Positions 24,725 to 37,590 of a DNA stretch of 64,000 nt are shown here, one piece after another. Position 1 is the first letter of the stretch. Each line of letters begins with the position of its first letter. Source of the stretch: Balanoglossus misakiensis (taxonomy: Eukaryota; Hemichordata); the NCBI GenBank assembly GCA_040954595.2, contig CM082591.2, positions 8,928,001 to 8,992,000 of the forward strand. Direction: 5' to 3'. The notes under the pieces were generated by a model. It saw only the letters and a list, made by a program, of their open reading frames with translations. It was not told the DNA's origin and made no database searches. A program made the position numbers and the translations under genes.

Positions 24725-27139
24725 GAAAACTTCATGACTTGTGGCAGTGCATCCATGAAGTTGAAGAAAGAAATTTTGAGAATATGGATACAGATGATCC
24801 AGGTGATTTTTCTTTTGGTGATTTTTGTTCTTTTGACAATAATGACAATGAACAATCGTCCGAAGAAGAATCCGACAACATGGGTGAATTAAAAGGTCTA
24901 CAAGATACCGATGCATTTATATATGAAGGTGCTCAAATTAATTTAGCAACAAGCATGCTTCATTTGTGCAGAAACATTGCCTCACTTCTGAGGGTACCTC
25001 TGAATTGCTACAGCTTTTGCAACTTCATTGTAAAACTGGAAACTGTTTACCTAAGACACTGTATTCCTAAAAGAAATTTTTTAGTGATATGCAGCAGCCA
25101 ATGATTTATCACAAGTATTGTTCATATTGTTTACTTGGCGTTCAGACACCTGACAGTGTTAATGATAAATGTCAATATGCAGTCTGTGGGAAAAGTTTGA
25201 ACGTTGAAGGAGGTATTTCGGGGTTTGTTGAGATCCCAATAAAAACTCAGCTTCAGTCACTTTTCAATCGGCCAGATTTTGCTGAACGTTTGCAGTGTAG
25301 ATTTAAATGGGTTAAACATCAGGCAGGAGCTATTGAAGACATTTATGATGGCAAACTTTATTCAACTTTAGTTAATGAAGCCATTGTGAAAACAGAATAT
25401 GATTTAACCTTTATTTTCAATACAGATGGGGCATCACCCTTTCGAAGCTCAAAAACCAGTTTATGGCCAATTTATCTTATGATCAATGAATTAACATATT
25501 CAGAGAGAAAACGACCTGAAAACATGATCCTGGCAGGTTTATGGTTTGGCAAAAACAAACCAAAATGTCCCTGTTTTTGCGTCCCACAATTGCATCACTC
25601 AAGCATTTGGAACAAGGTGTAAAATTGAACATCCCAGGTAAGGAAGAGCAGGTGGAGTGTAAGGGGATATTGTTGGCCACAGTTACAGATTTACCAGCCA
25701 GGGCATGCATTTGCTCCATGAACCAGTATAATGGTGAGTCATCCTGTATTAAATGCCAGCAAACAGGAAAAGTGGTGAAGGTCGGATAGGGTCAACAAGG
25801 GTCTTTCCCCAGTGTATGGACAATTTGGATGGGTCTGCCAGAATTGATGAATCAGTGCAAAATGATTCTGTAAATGTGGTTCAATTAAACAAACCTGTCA
25901 ATGGCATAAAGGGTCCATCATGGTTGTAACATTTGTCATCTTTCAGTTTTGTTCGTGGTAATGTGATTGACTACCTCCATGGTGTATGTCTTGGTGTGAC
26001 TAAACTTTTGCATTCACTCTGGTTTTCTACTGCACACACAAATGAAATATTTAGTATTTCAGACAGATTTGATCTTGTCAATGAACGACTTCTTGACATA
26101 TCACCACCTGATTACATGTCTTGGCTCCCCAGGTCAATGGATGATTCCAAATACTAGAAAGCATCCGAGTGGAGGAATTGGCTGTTATACTTTGGTCCAG
26201 CTATTCTGAGTGACATATTGATGCCAGAATACTATGCACATTTTATGTTATTTTGTGAGGCCATTTTTTTGCTGTTGAAAGAGTCCATACTGAAAGAGGA
26301 TATTGCACGCAGTAGGGCACTTCTAGCTCAGTTTGTTGCCATGTTTCCGGTCATGTACAAGGAAAGTGCAATGACTCTCAATGTTCATCAGCTGATCCAC
26401 CTTCCTGATGATGTTCTGTATGTTGGTCCATTGTGGTGTTGCTTTCCATTTGAAGATGCAAATGGATTTTTGTTGAAGTTGTTCAATGGCACACAACATA
26501 TTGAGAAGCAGATAGTACATGCTGTGGCAGTCATACAGAAGGTTCCTGAGCTTGTACAATCCACTGACAAGGACAATGTGGCATATAAATTATACTGCAG
26601 ACTATCAAAAAAAAAATCCAAAACACCAAGGCCATTTGCTTGAAAATCAAATATATCTAATAGGATCGTCAAAACTGGAAAAAGAAATACCTCCTCCATA
26701 CTTGGGTGCAATCAGACGAAAATGTGTGTACCAGATTGCAAAAATAATCTCTTTCAAACGAATTAAATTAAAGGGGGCAATATTTTTTTCTCAAGCATAC
26801 TCACGCATGCACTTGAGAAACAGTTATACAGTTGAATTTATGCAATCTCACTCAGCAATGTATGGTTTCATTGAACTTTTCCTTCAAGTGAAGCCAATGT
26901 GTCAGTGTGTAGGTACCTGTTCCTGTTTGACTGAAAATTTTGCTAGGGTGCATCATTTGCCAGTGGTACAGAACCACACAAGTGCTGTTTCGTATATGAA
27001 GAGAGTGAGCCAAATCACTCCAGGCAGAATAATTGCTGTGAATCTAAATGATATCAAGAGAAAATGTGTCTTTGTACATGTTAATGATTCAGATTTAGAT
27101 TTTGTGTGTACAGTGCCAAATACTTTGGAGAAAGATTTA
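24725..27139 (+). pseudogene. CACTA/EnSpm (Tnp2-like) transposase, decayed
   Basis: Consecutive frame segments give a recognisable Tnp2-type transposase: an acidic N-terminus with FIYEGAQINLATSMLH, KHCLTSEGTSELL, a cysteine pair (YCSYC), FNTDGASPFRSSKTSLWP, NMILAGLWFGKNKP, LLATVTDLPARA with SCIKCQ, GNVIDYLHGVCLGVTKL, then KASEWRNWLLYFGP, LNVHQLIHLPDDV and PFEDANGFLLKLFNGTQH. These match the catalytic and C-terminal regions of metazoan EnSpm-like transposases. Lesions include frame changes near 24960, 25550, 25790 and 26600 and stops near 25071, 25787, 25926 and 26155. The frame ends exactly where element B begins at 27140. It lies inside the large KDZ-like intron. Confidence 0.75.
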
Positions 27140-30100
27140 CCCTAGGAGATAGGTGCCGTTAATCAGAATTTTTGGTGAGGAAGGTTTGAGAAGTCCATTA
27201 TATGTAAAAAATGGTGCTGATTCCAAAAAGGTCAGTCTTATTGACCCAACTCAAGACAAAATTGCCATTTTGGCCATTTTTAACCCAAAAATTGTCTTTT
27301 TTAGAAAACACTAAAAACACACTGTTTTCGTCACATTCTGAGATCTGATGACATATGATATGCTTATTCTATGTAAAATTTGGTGAATATTACGAAAAAA
27401 GTAGTCTGATTGACCCAAAACAACACAAAATTGCCTTTTTGACCATTTTTTGCCCAAAAAAACGTCATTTTTAGAAAAAATTAAAAAACACGATTTTCTT
27501 CATAATGATTGATCTGGTATATATATGGAAAGTCAATTCTATTTTAAAAGTGGTGACTTTAAAATATAAAGCAGTCTTTTTGACCTCAATCAATACAAAA
27601 ATGCCATTTTTGGCCACTTTTTGAGGTCAAATAATGTCATTTTTACAAAAAAACTAAAAACAAATTGTGTTCTTCATATTCAGAGATCATGTGATATATG
27701 AAATGTCCATTCAATGTAAAAAATGGTGCTGATTCCAGAAATAGCAGTCTTATTGATCCTACTCAAGTAAAAATGCCATTTTTGCCACTTTTTGCCCCAA
27801 AAACGTCATTTTCAGAAAACACTCAAAATTTATATATTTTCTTCACTTTCGGAGATCTGATAATGTATTATATGCCCACTATATGTGAAAAATTTCCAAA
27901 AAAGCAATTTTATTGATGCCACTCAAGATAAAAGTGCCTGTTTGGCAAGTTTTTGCCCAAAAGTGTCATTTCTAGAAAATACGAAAAATATGCCATTTTC
28001 TTCCCATTGGTGATCTAATGATAAATAAAAGTAGGGACATTTAAAAAAAATACACTCTTACTGACCCCACAGAGGGAAAAAAATACCATTTTGGCCTCTT
28101 TGCTCAAAAAGGTAATTGTTAGAAAAAATAAATTCAAACTTATTCCTTCATATTCAGAGCCCTTGTGATGTATGTAAATTCGTTTTTGTTTTGTTTTGTT
28201 TTTTTGTGTGCAAAAAATATGCTGATACCAGCACAACGGTCTTATTGACAAAATTGCCATTTAGCCATCTTTTGGTCAACAATAGGCATTTTCAGAAAAC
28301 AAATATAATTGATGTTTTTGCCTTTTGTGTTCTGATGTTGTATATGCATATTTAAAACGCCATAACCATATAATATCAATTAAATTGATGTTATTGAAAG
28401 ACAGGGTTGCCACAATTTGGCACATTTAGCCCAAAATTGAACTCAACAATAAGATGATCCATGTATACGCACTGTCTACTATAAGTCGATTATGCGTGGT
28501 GTGAAATATTTAGGTTCAGATATGCCAGCTCGGGAGAGATTGTTGAAATTTATTCTTTTCAATCTGAATACAAAATCAGAAATTAATTATATTATAATTT
28601 ATACCATGATACCTCCGTCATACTGATTGGACAGGAGTGCAACCCAACGATGCTAGAATACTCAATAGAGCACTGCTAAAACTGGCCCCTGAACTAGCGC
28701 GCAGCAGGGAAAATGTGGGCTTAAACCAAATAAACATAATAAAAACACTAACATTCCTTGACGTTTTAATTTGGAACTGCTGTATGGGAATATTTGGGCA
28801 ATGTGCAATGTATTTTTCTTGAGTAGATCTATTTTTGGTTACAAATAGCCTAAAAGGCAATTTTGACTAGAGTGGGGCAAACCAGACTGCCGTTTTTGGA
28901 ATAGTCTCCAAATTTTACACAGAATGGACTTTTCATACATGATCAGATCTCTGAATATGAAGAAAACAATTTGTCTTCAGTTTGCTTGTTTTTAATGAAC
29001 ATTTTTGACCAAAAAAGTGGCCGAAATTACAAATTTCAATTGAATAGGGTAAGTAAGACTTCTGTTTTTGGAACAGTAACCACGTTTCAATATAGAATGG
29101 GCTTTTATTTATAATAAGATCACCAAAAGTGAAGACAAGAGAATGCTATTAATATATTCTTAAAAATAACAATTTTGTGCAAAACTTAGCCAAAAAGGCG
29201 ATTTCATCATGGCATTTCTGGAAACAACACCTATTTTACAATAAATGTACTTTTCACACATCATAGAATCTCCAAATAAGAATCAAACAGTTTGTTTTTA
29301 ATGATTTTCGAAAAGTGGCTTTTTAGGCAAAAACTTGTCAAAAAAGAACTGTTTCCTTAAGTTGCGCCAGTAAAACTTTTATTTTTAATTTTTTCACATA
29401 GAGTGGGTATATAATACATCATCATCTCCGAAAGTGAAGAAAATATAAAAGTTTTGGGTGTTTACTAGAAATGACACTTTTGGGCAAAAACTTGCCAAAC
29501 GGGCACTTTTATCTTGAATGGCATCAATAAAACTGCTTTTTTGGACATTTTTCACATATAGTGGGCATATAATACATTATCAGATCTCCGAAAGTGAAGA
29601 AAATATATAAATTTTGAGTGTTTTCTAAAAATGACGTTTTTGGGCAAAAAGTTGCAAAAATGGTATTTTTTTCTTGAGTAGGGTCAATAAGACTGCTATT
29701 TCTGGAATCAGCGCCATTTTTTACATAGAATGGACATTTCATATATCCAATGATCTCTGAATATGAAGAACACAATTTGTTTTTAGTTTTTTTGTAAAAA
29801 TGACTTTTTTCACCTCAAAAAGTGGCCAAAAATGGCATTTTTGTATTGATTGAGGTCAAAAAGACTGCTTTATATTTTAAAGTCACCACTTTTAACATAG
29901 AATTGACTTTCCATATATCACCAGATCAATCATTATGAAGAAAACCGTGTGTTGTAAATGTTTTCTAAAAATGACGTTTTTTGGGCAAAAAATGGTCAAA
30001 AAGGCAATTTTGTGTTGTTTTGGGTCAATCGGACTACTTTTTTCGTAATACTCACCAAATTTTACATAGAATAAGCATATCATATGTCATCAGATCTCAG

Positions 30101-30298
30101 AATGTTGCGAAAACAGTCTGTTTTTAGTGTTTTCTAAAAAAGACCATTTTTGGGTTAAAAATTGCCAAAATGGCAATTTTGTCTTGAGTGGGGTCAATAA
30201 GACTGACTTTTTTGAAATTAGCACCATTTTTTACATAGAATGGACTTCTCAAACCTTCCTCACCAAAAATTCTGATTAACGGCACCTATCTCCTGGAC
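27140..30298. mobile_element. Foldback element, family B, copy 1 (3.2 kb)
   Basis: The ends are inverted repeats: left CCCTAGGAGATAGGTGCCG and right CGGCACCTATCTCCT, flanked by TTA and TAA. The interior consists of the same degenerate ~168-bp units as the core of family A, in opposite orientations in the two arms, with a shared central region (about 28600-28760 corresponds to 9170-9300 and 22400-22530). It lacks the outer arm of family A. No transposase frame is present. Confidence 0.75.
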
Positions 30299-30419
30299 TA
30301 ATTAGATTTTAATATAGGGTTATTTTACAAAATATTGCCATGTACCGGTATGGACTCTGTATGTGGGGTATTATATTATAGCTTTATCAATACCAGTGAA
30401 TTTTGTGACGTCATAGCTA

Positions 30420-31220
30420 TACATTATTACTGATAATGTATCGTGTTATTCGATGGACGCGCGACGCGCCCAAGAACCATTGGACGTGTACAATTTCCGA
30501 CTGAATAACGGAGGATTTCAAACAATGCGAACATTTTAAGGGCTAAAAAAGAAATGCAAACGTACACAGAATAAATACGGCGATATTTATTAATTTCCAA
30601 ATCTGTCCTCGACTGGCGTTTTGTTTATTTTGTCTTCCTACGGCTGCAGTACATGTCGTCTGCTCTTGAATCACGCGCAGTCAACATGGCTCGCTCACGC
30701 ACGTAAAGCAAACCTCTCGATGATGCTGGATTTGACATTCGTTCACCATACATACCGTGTACTATGTACCAAGCAGTCATGTCAACGAAGCTGTACGTAA
30801 AAAAAAATTATGCCACTGTCATGTTGTCTACGCGGTTCGAAGGGTCGATCGAGAGCGAGTTTGTTTATGTATTGCAACCTTCCGAGCGCCCGTATACGTG
30901 AACTTTCCTGAGAACGCAAACGAATTCAAATATTCCCCGAGTCCTCCCCAAGATTACACAAAAATCGAAACTTTTTCAGATATATTTCAGCAGAACCCTT
31001 AAATGAATTTTCACATGCGTAAATAAACCTTCATTATTTATTTCCTGATGTTTGAATATGATACTAGAAATGTACAGTACACTGACGCACCGGGATCAGG
31101 TGACCTTTTGTTTACGCGTACGCCATTGCTCTGTTCTCGATCTCCGTGTCCGAGTCTGAATTGTTTGCACCTATACTTTTTGAAGTCTGCAAATTCACTG
31201 GCATTGACAAAACTATAAAA
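30420..31220. other. Unassigned, CpG-containing intronic stretch
   Basis: It is locally richer in CpG than its surroundings (for example CGCGCGACGCGCC near 30460). No open frame has recognisable motifs. It may belong to the palindromic elements immediately downstream. Confidence 0.3.
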
Positions 31221-31224
31221 TAAT

Positions 31225-31365
31225 GAGAATAATGAACGCCGCAAAGACCCATAATGGACTCAAGCACACATTGTGCTCCATAATATACTCGGCTTCGCCT
31301 TGTATATTATGACGCACAATGTGTGCTTTCGTCCATTATGGGTCTTTGGGGCATTCATTATTCTC
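31225..31365. repeat. Palindromic foldback element (~64-bp arms)
   Basis: Arms of about 64 bp (31225-31288 and 31302-31365) are near-perfect reverse complements around a short loop containing GGCTTCGCC. The transcript of either strand would form a long hairpin. It directly precedes another inverted-repeat element starting at 31373. Confidence 0.8.
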
Positions 31366-31372
31366 TAATTGG

Positions 31373-31877
31373 ATCACGGGCGTCATGGAACAATAAAGTG
31401 TATAGATATTAATAAACTTATCATAAACGCGACGTCCTCAATGAACAAAGAATAAAATATTTCATGGGTTTGTTTGGTGTGGACGAGAAATGCACTAAAG
31501 CTAGGTCAGTGTTAACTTTATGTGCAAAACCACACCGTACGCGTACCTCTATAGGGGATAGGCACCGTGTGTGTATACGATCTCGTCTTCAGCAGTAAAG
31601 GCGATGTCTACGCATGCGTGCGCGCCCGCAAGTGATCTGTGTACGAACGCGTCTGTCCTGGCTAGCAACGGAGTCGTACGATCGTCTGCTCCATCACTTC
31701 CGCGTTCGGCGGCGCTAGTGCGTTCGCTCGCATATTTTGCGAGTCCAGCCGTAGCTAGGCCGTTCGTGAGTGTAGTTCTCGTTCACATAAAAAAAAGGAA
31801 TAAAATAATTTATTGTGTGTTCGTTTAGACCTATGCTAAATTATCCATATACTTTATTGTTCCATGACGCCCGTGAT
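31373..31877. mobile_element. Terminal-inverted-repeat element (505 bp)
   Basis: Inverted repeats of about 34 bp begin TCACGGGCGTCATGGAACAA at 31373, with the complement ending at 31877. TTGGA occurs directly outside both ends and is a possible 5-bp target duplication. The interior is CpG-rich with CGCATGCGTGCGCGC near 31608, resembling a promoter. No transposase is present. Confidence 0.65.
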
Positions 31878-32104
31878 TGGATTTGCCTACATTAAAGCTT
31901 CTCCAACACACTACATACATGGAGTCCTCATTCATAGCCCTATATTACATCTGACTTACATCTGAATCTAAATTAATCACTCTTCTTTTTCTACTTGTGT
32001 GAATTCCATAAGAAAAAAACATTATATTCATTAGTCTCATGCAATGCATCATATGAAAAAGATTCTGATTAGAAATAGTTTGAAGACTGAACAAATATTT
32101 TTTT

Positions 32105-32455
32105 TTATCAGAATCTAATAAGAATTTTATCTACTTATAAGAATCATATAGGAATTGTGTTTGCTTAGTATTATGTCAGATGTTTGAGCATTGAACATTT
32201 TTACACAATTTTTTTTTCAGATTCTTATAAGAATCAAATTTTCTTATAAGAATCTAATAAGTTTTGTTAAAAATCTGAACTGAACTTAGAATGTTATAAG
32301 AAGTCAACTGATGAATTCTTATACATTTCTCATATGATTCCTTTTAATTTCTTATATGATTCCTTTTCTTATAAGTATCTTATATGAATCTTATAAACTT
32401 ATAAGAATCTTATAAGAATCTTATAAGATTCTTATAAGATCTTATAAGAAGAAAC
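32105..32455. repeat. CTTATAAG-rich repeat block
   Basis: Dense repeats of CTTATAAGAATC-like words on both strands, the same theme as at 13446-14100. It lies near the 3' end of the large intron of the KDZ-like gene. Confidence 0.65.
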
Positions 32456-33052
32456 CGTACGGGTGACATACTAATTGAAAGCATTCAACACCCTACGAGG
32501 ATTCGTGCTATCCTTGTTAGTCTCAGCCAGGTGAAGTCCGGAAATGGGGACTTATAGATTGGGCTCTGCCAGTGCGTGCATCCGTGCACGTGTCGTTTCA
32601 CCGACATGCCTGGGTCGATTTTTTTCAAACTTGACACAGGTATGCAACATGTCGCTAAAACGATGAAGTAGAGGTAAATGAAGGAAAGCAGCGTATCACC
32701 AGATCAGATTGTAATCAGATTGATGAGTAGGGTGATGTAGGGAATGATTAGACAACACAACATACTGTGTTCTGTGCCGACTATACTCTTTATTTGTGTC
32801 TGACTGACTTTTCGATGGGAGTAAAACATGTACAGTTTATGTAAGAAAGTATAAAATGAGAAAAATCCTTTCAATAGAAACAGTGGTGAAAAGAAAGACA
32901 AATATCATACTAAAATATTGGCAGCATTTATCGTAATGAGAATGATTTGTCAGTTTTGTAAATGCAAATGTTTCCACTTCTATTCAATCAAGTATTGTAT
33001 AAGTAAGATTAGCATTCTTGATAAATATGTTATTCCTTTTTTTTCATTTTAG

Positions 33053-33255
33053 TAACGCAAGACAATCCCTATAAAGTAACGCCATCACTGTCATTCTGGT
33101 CCCCCTGGATAGCTGCATGCTCCAGAGGAAGCCAAATTTACAACACAGAATACAAGAAGTGCCCTGGGCCCTCCACATCTACACATGAGGAAGACTTGGA
33201 TGATGAGAAAGAACTGACAGAAGAGCTGTTGCTAGAGTTGCTCTGTGAATCAAAG
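33053..33255 (+). CDS. KDZ/Zisupton-like gene, exon E
   Basis: A T-rich tract and acceptor AG at 33051-33052 precede this 203-bp exon; donor GT at 33256. It encodes DNPYKVTPSLSFWSPWIAAC, then EYKKCPGPS and an acidic, leucine-rich tail (EELLLELLCES). The FWSPWI block resembles the 'FWAPWIG' region of the KDZ-type family. Its first two bases complete the codon left open by exon D at 13374, so it is the natural continuation across a 19,678-bp intron. No lesion is visible in this exon. It is the last exon I can tie to the upstream ones by phase. Confidence 0.55.
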
Positions 33256-33501
33256 GTATCACATTGAAGTGAAAGAATTGCCATAGTTCAGTGTTTTCAT
33301 TGCACTTGATTTCTTTTAATGTACACATGCCTCAGGCCTAAAAAGCATGAGTTTAATTTTATTTTTGATTTCTGTATCCATCTACCGGTATGTCTCTCTG
33401 TCACCATCACTGCTTTGCTCCACCACTGTACTGTTAGCACGCTGAATGAAGTCAATCTGGAGTAAAAATGGATGATATAATAGTACTTACTTACGCGTTA
33501 A

Positions 33502-33687
33502 AGGTATACAGTCACCTACAATTTATATACGCCCATATATGGCTGAAATTGCCTTTTTGAGGGTTCTAAAGAATGTATGGTGGCGCTCTTTTTTCTGCGT
33601 GTGCCACCCACTGAAAATCTGTGATTGGCTAGATCTCAAGTTTACCATAGTAACTTGAGCTAAATTTCCATAGGTGACCGTATACCT
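33502..33687. mobile_element. TTAA-flanked MITE (186 bp)
   Basis: Inverted termini AGGTATACAGTCACCTA and its complement (one mismatch) are flanked by TTAA at 33498-33501 and 33688-33691. It is short and non-coding. The same target type is seen for the 2912-3627 element, but the termini differ. Confidence 0.7.
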
Positions 33688-34194
33688 TTAATAGGACCAT
33701 AACCCTAAACATAAGCACACTAATGGTAACAATATGAGTCTCCCTGAAGGGCTGTGCATCTATTAATTCCTACATTTAATTCACAAATCATTTTGTTCAA
33801 CAATATATGGGCCGTTCTATCTATGTCATGCCCTGGAGAGACTCTATTTTATGAATGAGCACTTACCTGTTCACTAAAATTTGAACAGACCGGTGTTATT
33901 CAAAAGTTTGCAAAATAACAATGTACTTCTCAACTCAATTAATTTCTCATCGGCTAGCCAGTAAATGATACTGCTTTTAGCTGTTTCAACAGGATTAAGG
34001 AATGGACAGTAATGCAAATGTTCAATATAATTTATGAATAAACTGAAATGTGTATTAACTTATGTTCTTGTTCTGCTACCTCAAGAATGCTGTCTGTTCA
34101 CAGTAAGTAGTGTTGTTATATTAGTGTAAACTTAGATTTTGCTTTTAAAACAAATGCACTTGAGAGTAGGACAGTCTCCATGATTTCCAAGATC

Positions 34195-35359
34195 CAACCG
34201 ATGCAAATGATACTTTTTGGGCAAAAACTTGCCAAAAAGGCACTTTTATCTTGAACACATCAATAACACTGCCTTTTGGGATTTTTTTCACATAGAGTGG
34301 GCGTATAATACATTATCGGATCTCCGAAAGTGAAGAAAATATAAACGATTTGAGTGCTTCTAGAAATGACGTTTTTGGACAAAAAGTGTCAAAAATGGCA
34401 ATTTTGTCTTGAGTATGGTTATTAAGACTGCCATTTCTGGAATCAGCACCATTTTTTACATAAAATGAACATTTTATATATCACATGATCTCTAAACTTT
34501 ATGAAGAAAAGTTTGTTTTTATTTTTTTTTCTAATAATGGCCTTTTAGCCAAAAACTTGCAAAAAAGCCATTTTTGCATTATGCAGGGTCAATAAATCTG
34601 CTTTTTTGGAATAGTCGCCAAATTTTGCATAGGGTGAGCATATACATGTAATACATTATCAGATCTCCGAAAGTGAATAAAACATATAAGTTTTGAGTGT
34701 TTTCTAAAAAGGACGTTGTGGGGTAAACAGTGGCAAAAATGGCATTTTTTCATTGAGTAGGGTCAATAAGATTGCTATTTCTGGAATCGGCACCATTTTT
34801 TTTACATAGAACGAATATTTTATATATCAAATGATATCTGAATATGAAGTTTTTTTGTAAAAATGACCTTTTTTGACCTCAAAAAGTGGCAAAAATGGCA
34901 TTTTTGTATTGATTGAGGTCAAGAAGACTGCTTTATTTTTTTTAAGTCACCACTTTTAACATAGAATTGACTTTCCATATGTCACCAGATAAATCATTAT
35001 GAAGAAAACCGTGTGTTTTAATTTTTTTCTGAAAATGACGTTTTTTGGGGCAAAAAATGGTTAAAAAGGCAATTTTGTGTTGTTTTGGGTCAATTGAACT
35101 ACTTTTATCGTAATATTCACCAAATTTTACATAGAATAAGCATATCATATGTCATCAGATCTCAGAATGTGACGAAAACAAAGTGTTTTTAGTGTTTTCT
35201 GAAAATGACCTGTTTTGGGTTAAAAATGGCCAAAATGGCAATTTTGTCTTGAGTGGGGTCAATAAGACTGACTTTTTTGGAATCAGCACCATTTGTTACA
35301 TAGTATGGACTTCTCAAACCTTCCTTACCAAAAATTCTGATTAACGGCACCTATCTCCT
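34195..35359. mobile_element. Foldback element, family B, copy 2 (one-sided fragment)
   Basis: About 1.16 kb of family B repeat units end at the same terminus as copy 1 (CGGCACCTATCTCCT at 35345-35359). The left half is missing, so only one arm remains. It lies between exon E and the 35.5-kb exon cluster. Confidence 0.7.
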
Positions 35360-35465
35360 AGCGTAGTAAGAACACCAAGTTCAACTATTATTACTAATAT
35401 CTAAATATAGTGTACAGTTCATGGGTCTATAAAGACTGTGACAGCGTTTTACTATTACATTTCAG

Positions 35466-37206
35466 GTAAACCGGAGACCATGTCAGACTGTTTGAAGGCT
35501 TTGTTTACCATCTATTTATTCTGCCACAAAATCAAGGTATTAAAGGCTGATGGTGTAGATTTTTCTAAAGCATCTTTATGTCCTTGAATCCCATACTGGA
35601 ATTGTAGAACATGCTAGAGAGGACCACTGTCATGTGCTGGAGAGAATAGCTTCCTGTGTCCGTGCTGGTACGATACCCAACATTGATGTCAGAAAATTTG
35701 TTGAAACACTCCAGGTGTGTAAATATATGTACATTCATTTTCTTTAATAAACATTGACAAACTCATGTAACTTGAATCTTGCACTTTGTGACAGACCTTC
35801 TCTGTGATGCAATGCATGTCAAATGCAATGACCCATTTTGTTGTTTAAGGCAATTATCATATTTCCATTCAGTGGGGTTGGCCATAAGCAGTGAATAAAA
35901 CTTAAAAGGGAGAATTACTAATTTTGACATTTTCATTTGTTTCCTAATATTTTCAAAATCCTTTATGCAATGCAGTAACCGCACTTTGAATACAGAACAA
36001 ACAAATAATACACTGGAACTGCACATTTTTGTTTAACTACTCAGAAATTAAATCCTGTGTCTATTTTGTGATAGGACTTACATACATGGGTATGAAGAAG
36101 AAGGCAGATTTGTCAAACTTGTCAGCAACTGGCACAAAGCAGCAGATGGCAGAGGGATTACTAAAGAAGAAAGGAGGAAGTTCAAAAAAGATATGTTGAA
36201 CTCCATCTTGGATGACTGGATGCCCTGGCATCATTACAATCCTGATTACAGTACTATTGATCCCCTTAGGTATGTCAAAAAGCCAGCAAGTCAATAATGA
36301 CCGTCTTTTATTCTGCAAATATCCTCTCTTTTCTAAACAGGTCGGATATTCTGTGCTGGTTTCATAGTCCTCGTTACCAAACTGTTACTGGGTTGATATT
36401 TCAGAGAAGTGCTTTTGCTTGCATAAATGCCTAGTGGTTGATAACTACATGTAATTCTTTACAGACCAATCAAGGGTTTATGTGGGTTGACGAGATTATA
36501 GTTGCTTTGATTGCCAACATTGAAAGTGCAGAATGGAGACGTAGTCAAGGAGGGCTGCCAGAACATCCTAAAGCTAGTACGACAGATGATGTGGAGGGAT
36601 TTATTTCTCTCATTCATTCAATGCTGGGTCCAGTCTTTTGACCGCAAGACTTTCCGTGATAATTACAAGTAAGCAATTACCTAAATTAGTGATATATGTT
36701 GACCAGTCATCAGTCACAATGCCGACCTGAACACATCATATTACTGGCTATAATGAATATAATTACCAAAAAACACATTCATATGCAAATGACTGGTGCC
36801 ATGACGGTTATGTCCAACTATCACAAAACTTGTCACATTACTGCTCAGGGCACTGTATACTATCATTACATTCATTTATGACAGGAGGTCATTTTAATGC
36901 ACTCTCCTATACATATTATTTTTCCAGAAAAATATGCAATGAATTTACGAAAACAGTGGACCCAGATTTACCATAGTACTACTGGACCGTGAGTGATACA
37001 CGCTTCAACTTAGGACCATTGCCTTCATTCAACCATCCCTCAGGTGAAGTGGAAAGGCTTGATAGAGTCCAGATTCGAAGGAGAGCCGATCCTGCTGTTT
37101 GTCATGCCAACAGGGCATCAGTGCCACAAAGAGGGTCGCTAACAGTGCGGGCACAATTTTTTCTGGCCCCAGAATGTCTACCCCCAATTGTGGCTGCCTT
37201 ATATAG
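35466..37206 (+). pseudogene. Exon cluster of an unnamed conserved family (possible C-terminal part of the KDZ-like gene)
   Basis: At least four exon-like segments. About 35549-35715 encodes HLYVLESHTGIVEHARED, then RIASCVRAGTIPNIDVRKF, followed by a GT donor. 36075-36269 encodes NWHKAADGRGITKEERRKF and LNSILDDWMPWHHY. 36465-36668 encodes PIKGLCGLT, a frameshift, then LPEHPKASTTDDVEGF and another frameshift. From 36928 it encodes KICNEFTKTVDPDLP, a TAG, then YYWT and EVERLDRVQIRRRADP. Phases agree between the last three segments. I recognise these blocks as recurring in long uncharacterised invertebrate proteins but cannot name the domain. The 35466-35548 start is unclear. Coding resemblance fades near 37200, where the retrotransposon begins. 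Confidence 0.55.
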
Positions 37207-37590
37207 GTTTTCACTTTGCGCTAGGGGGTCAAATCACATTGCATTCTGGTCGAAAAGTCGACAACCCACTGTAGTAAGATATAGAAGAAATGATATGTAT
37301 ACTGTATTTCATGACTTCCTTGGGTCAAACATGTCTGTCTTTGTAGTTACCATATTAAACCAGTCCATCTCCGGTTTAAGGTCGGATGTCAAATTCGCTG
37401 TGCGGAAAAATAGTAGCGTATTTCTTGACTTTCACTTAGTTTTCGCGATCAATATGGTAACATTTGTGTTATTACTGTTACGGACACTACTACTCGGTTA
37501 AATTTTGGACCTTAATTGTCATTTTGGACCGGATTCAAGTGGATTCTCTGATTCGACATGATGTGACGCGACAACTATACGGGAGCCATC

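Noticed and set aside
36989-37501. 170-residue frame as one protein
   Set aside because: Its first two thirds belong to the conserved exon family and the rest runs into what appears to be the retrotransposon 5' untranslated region.
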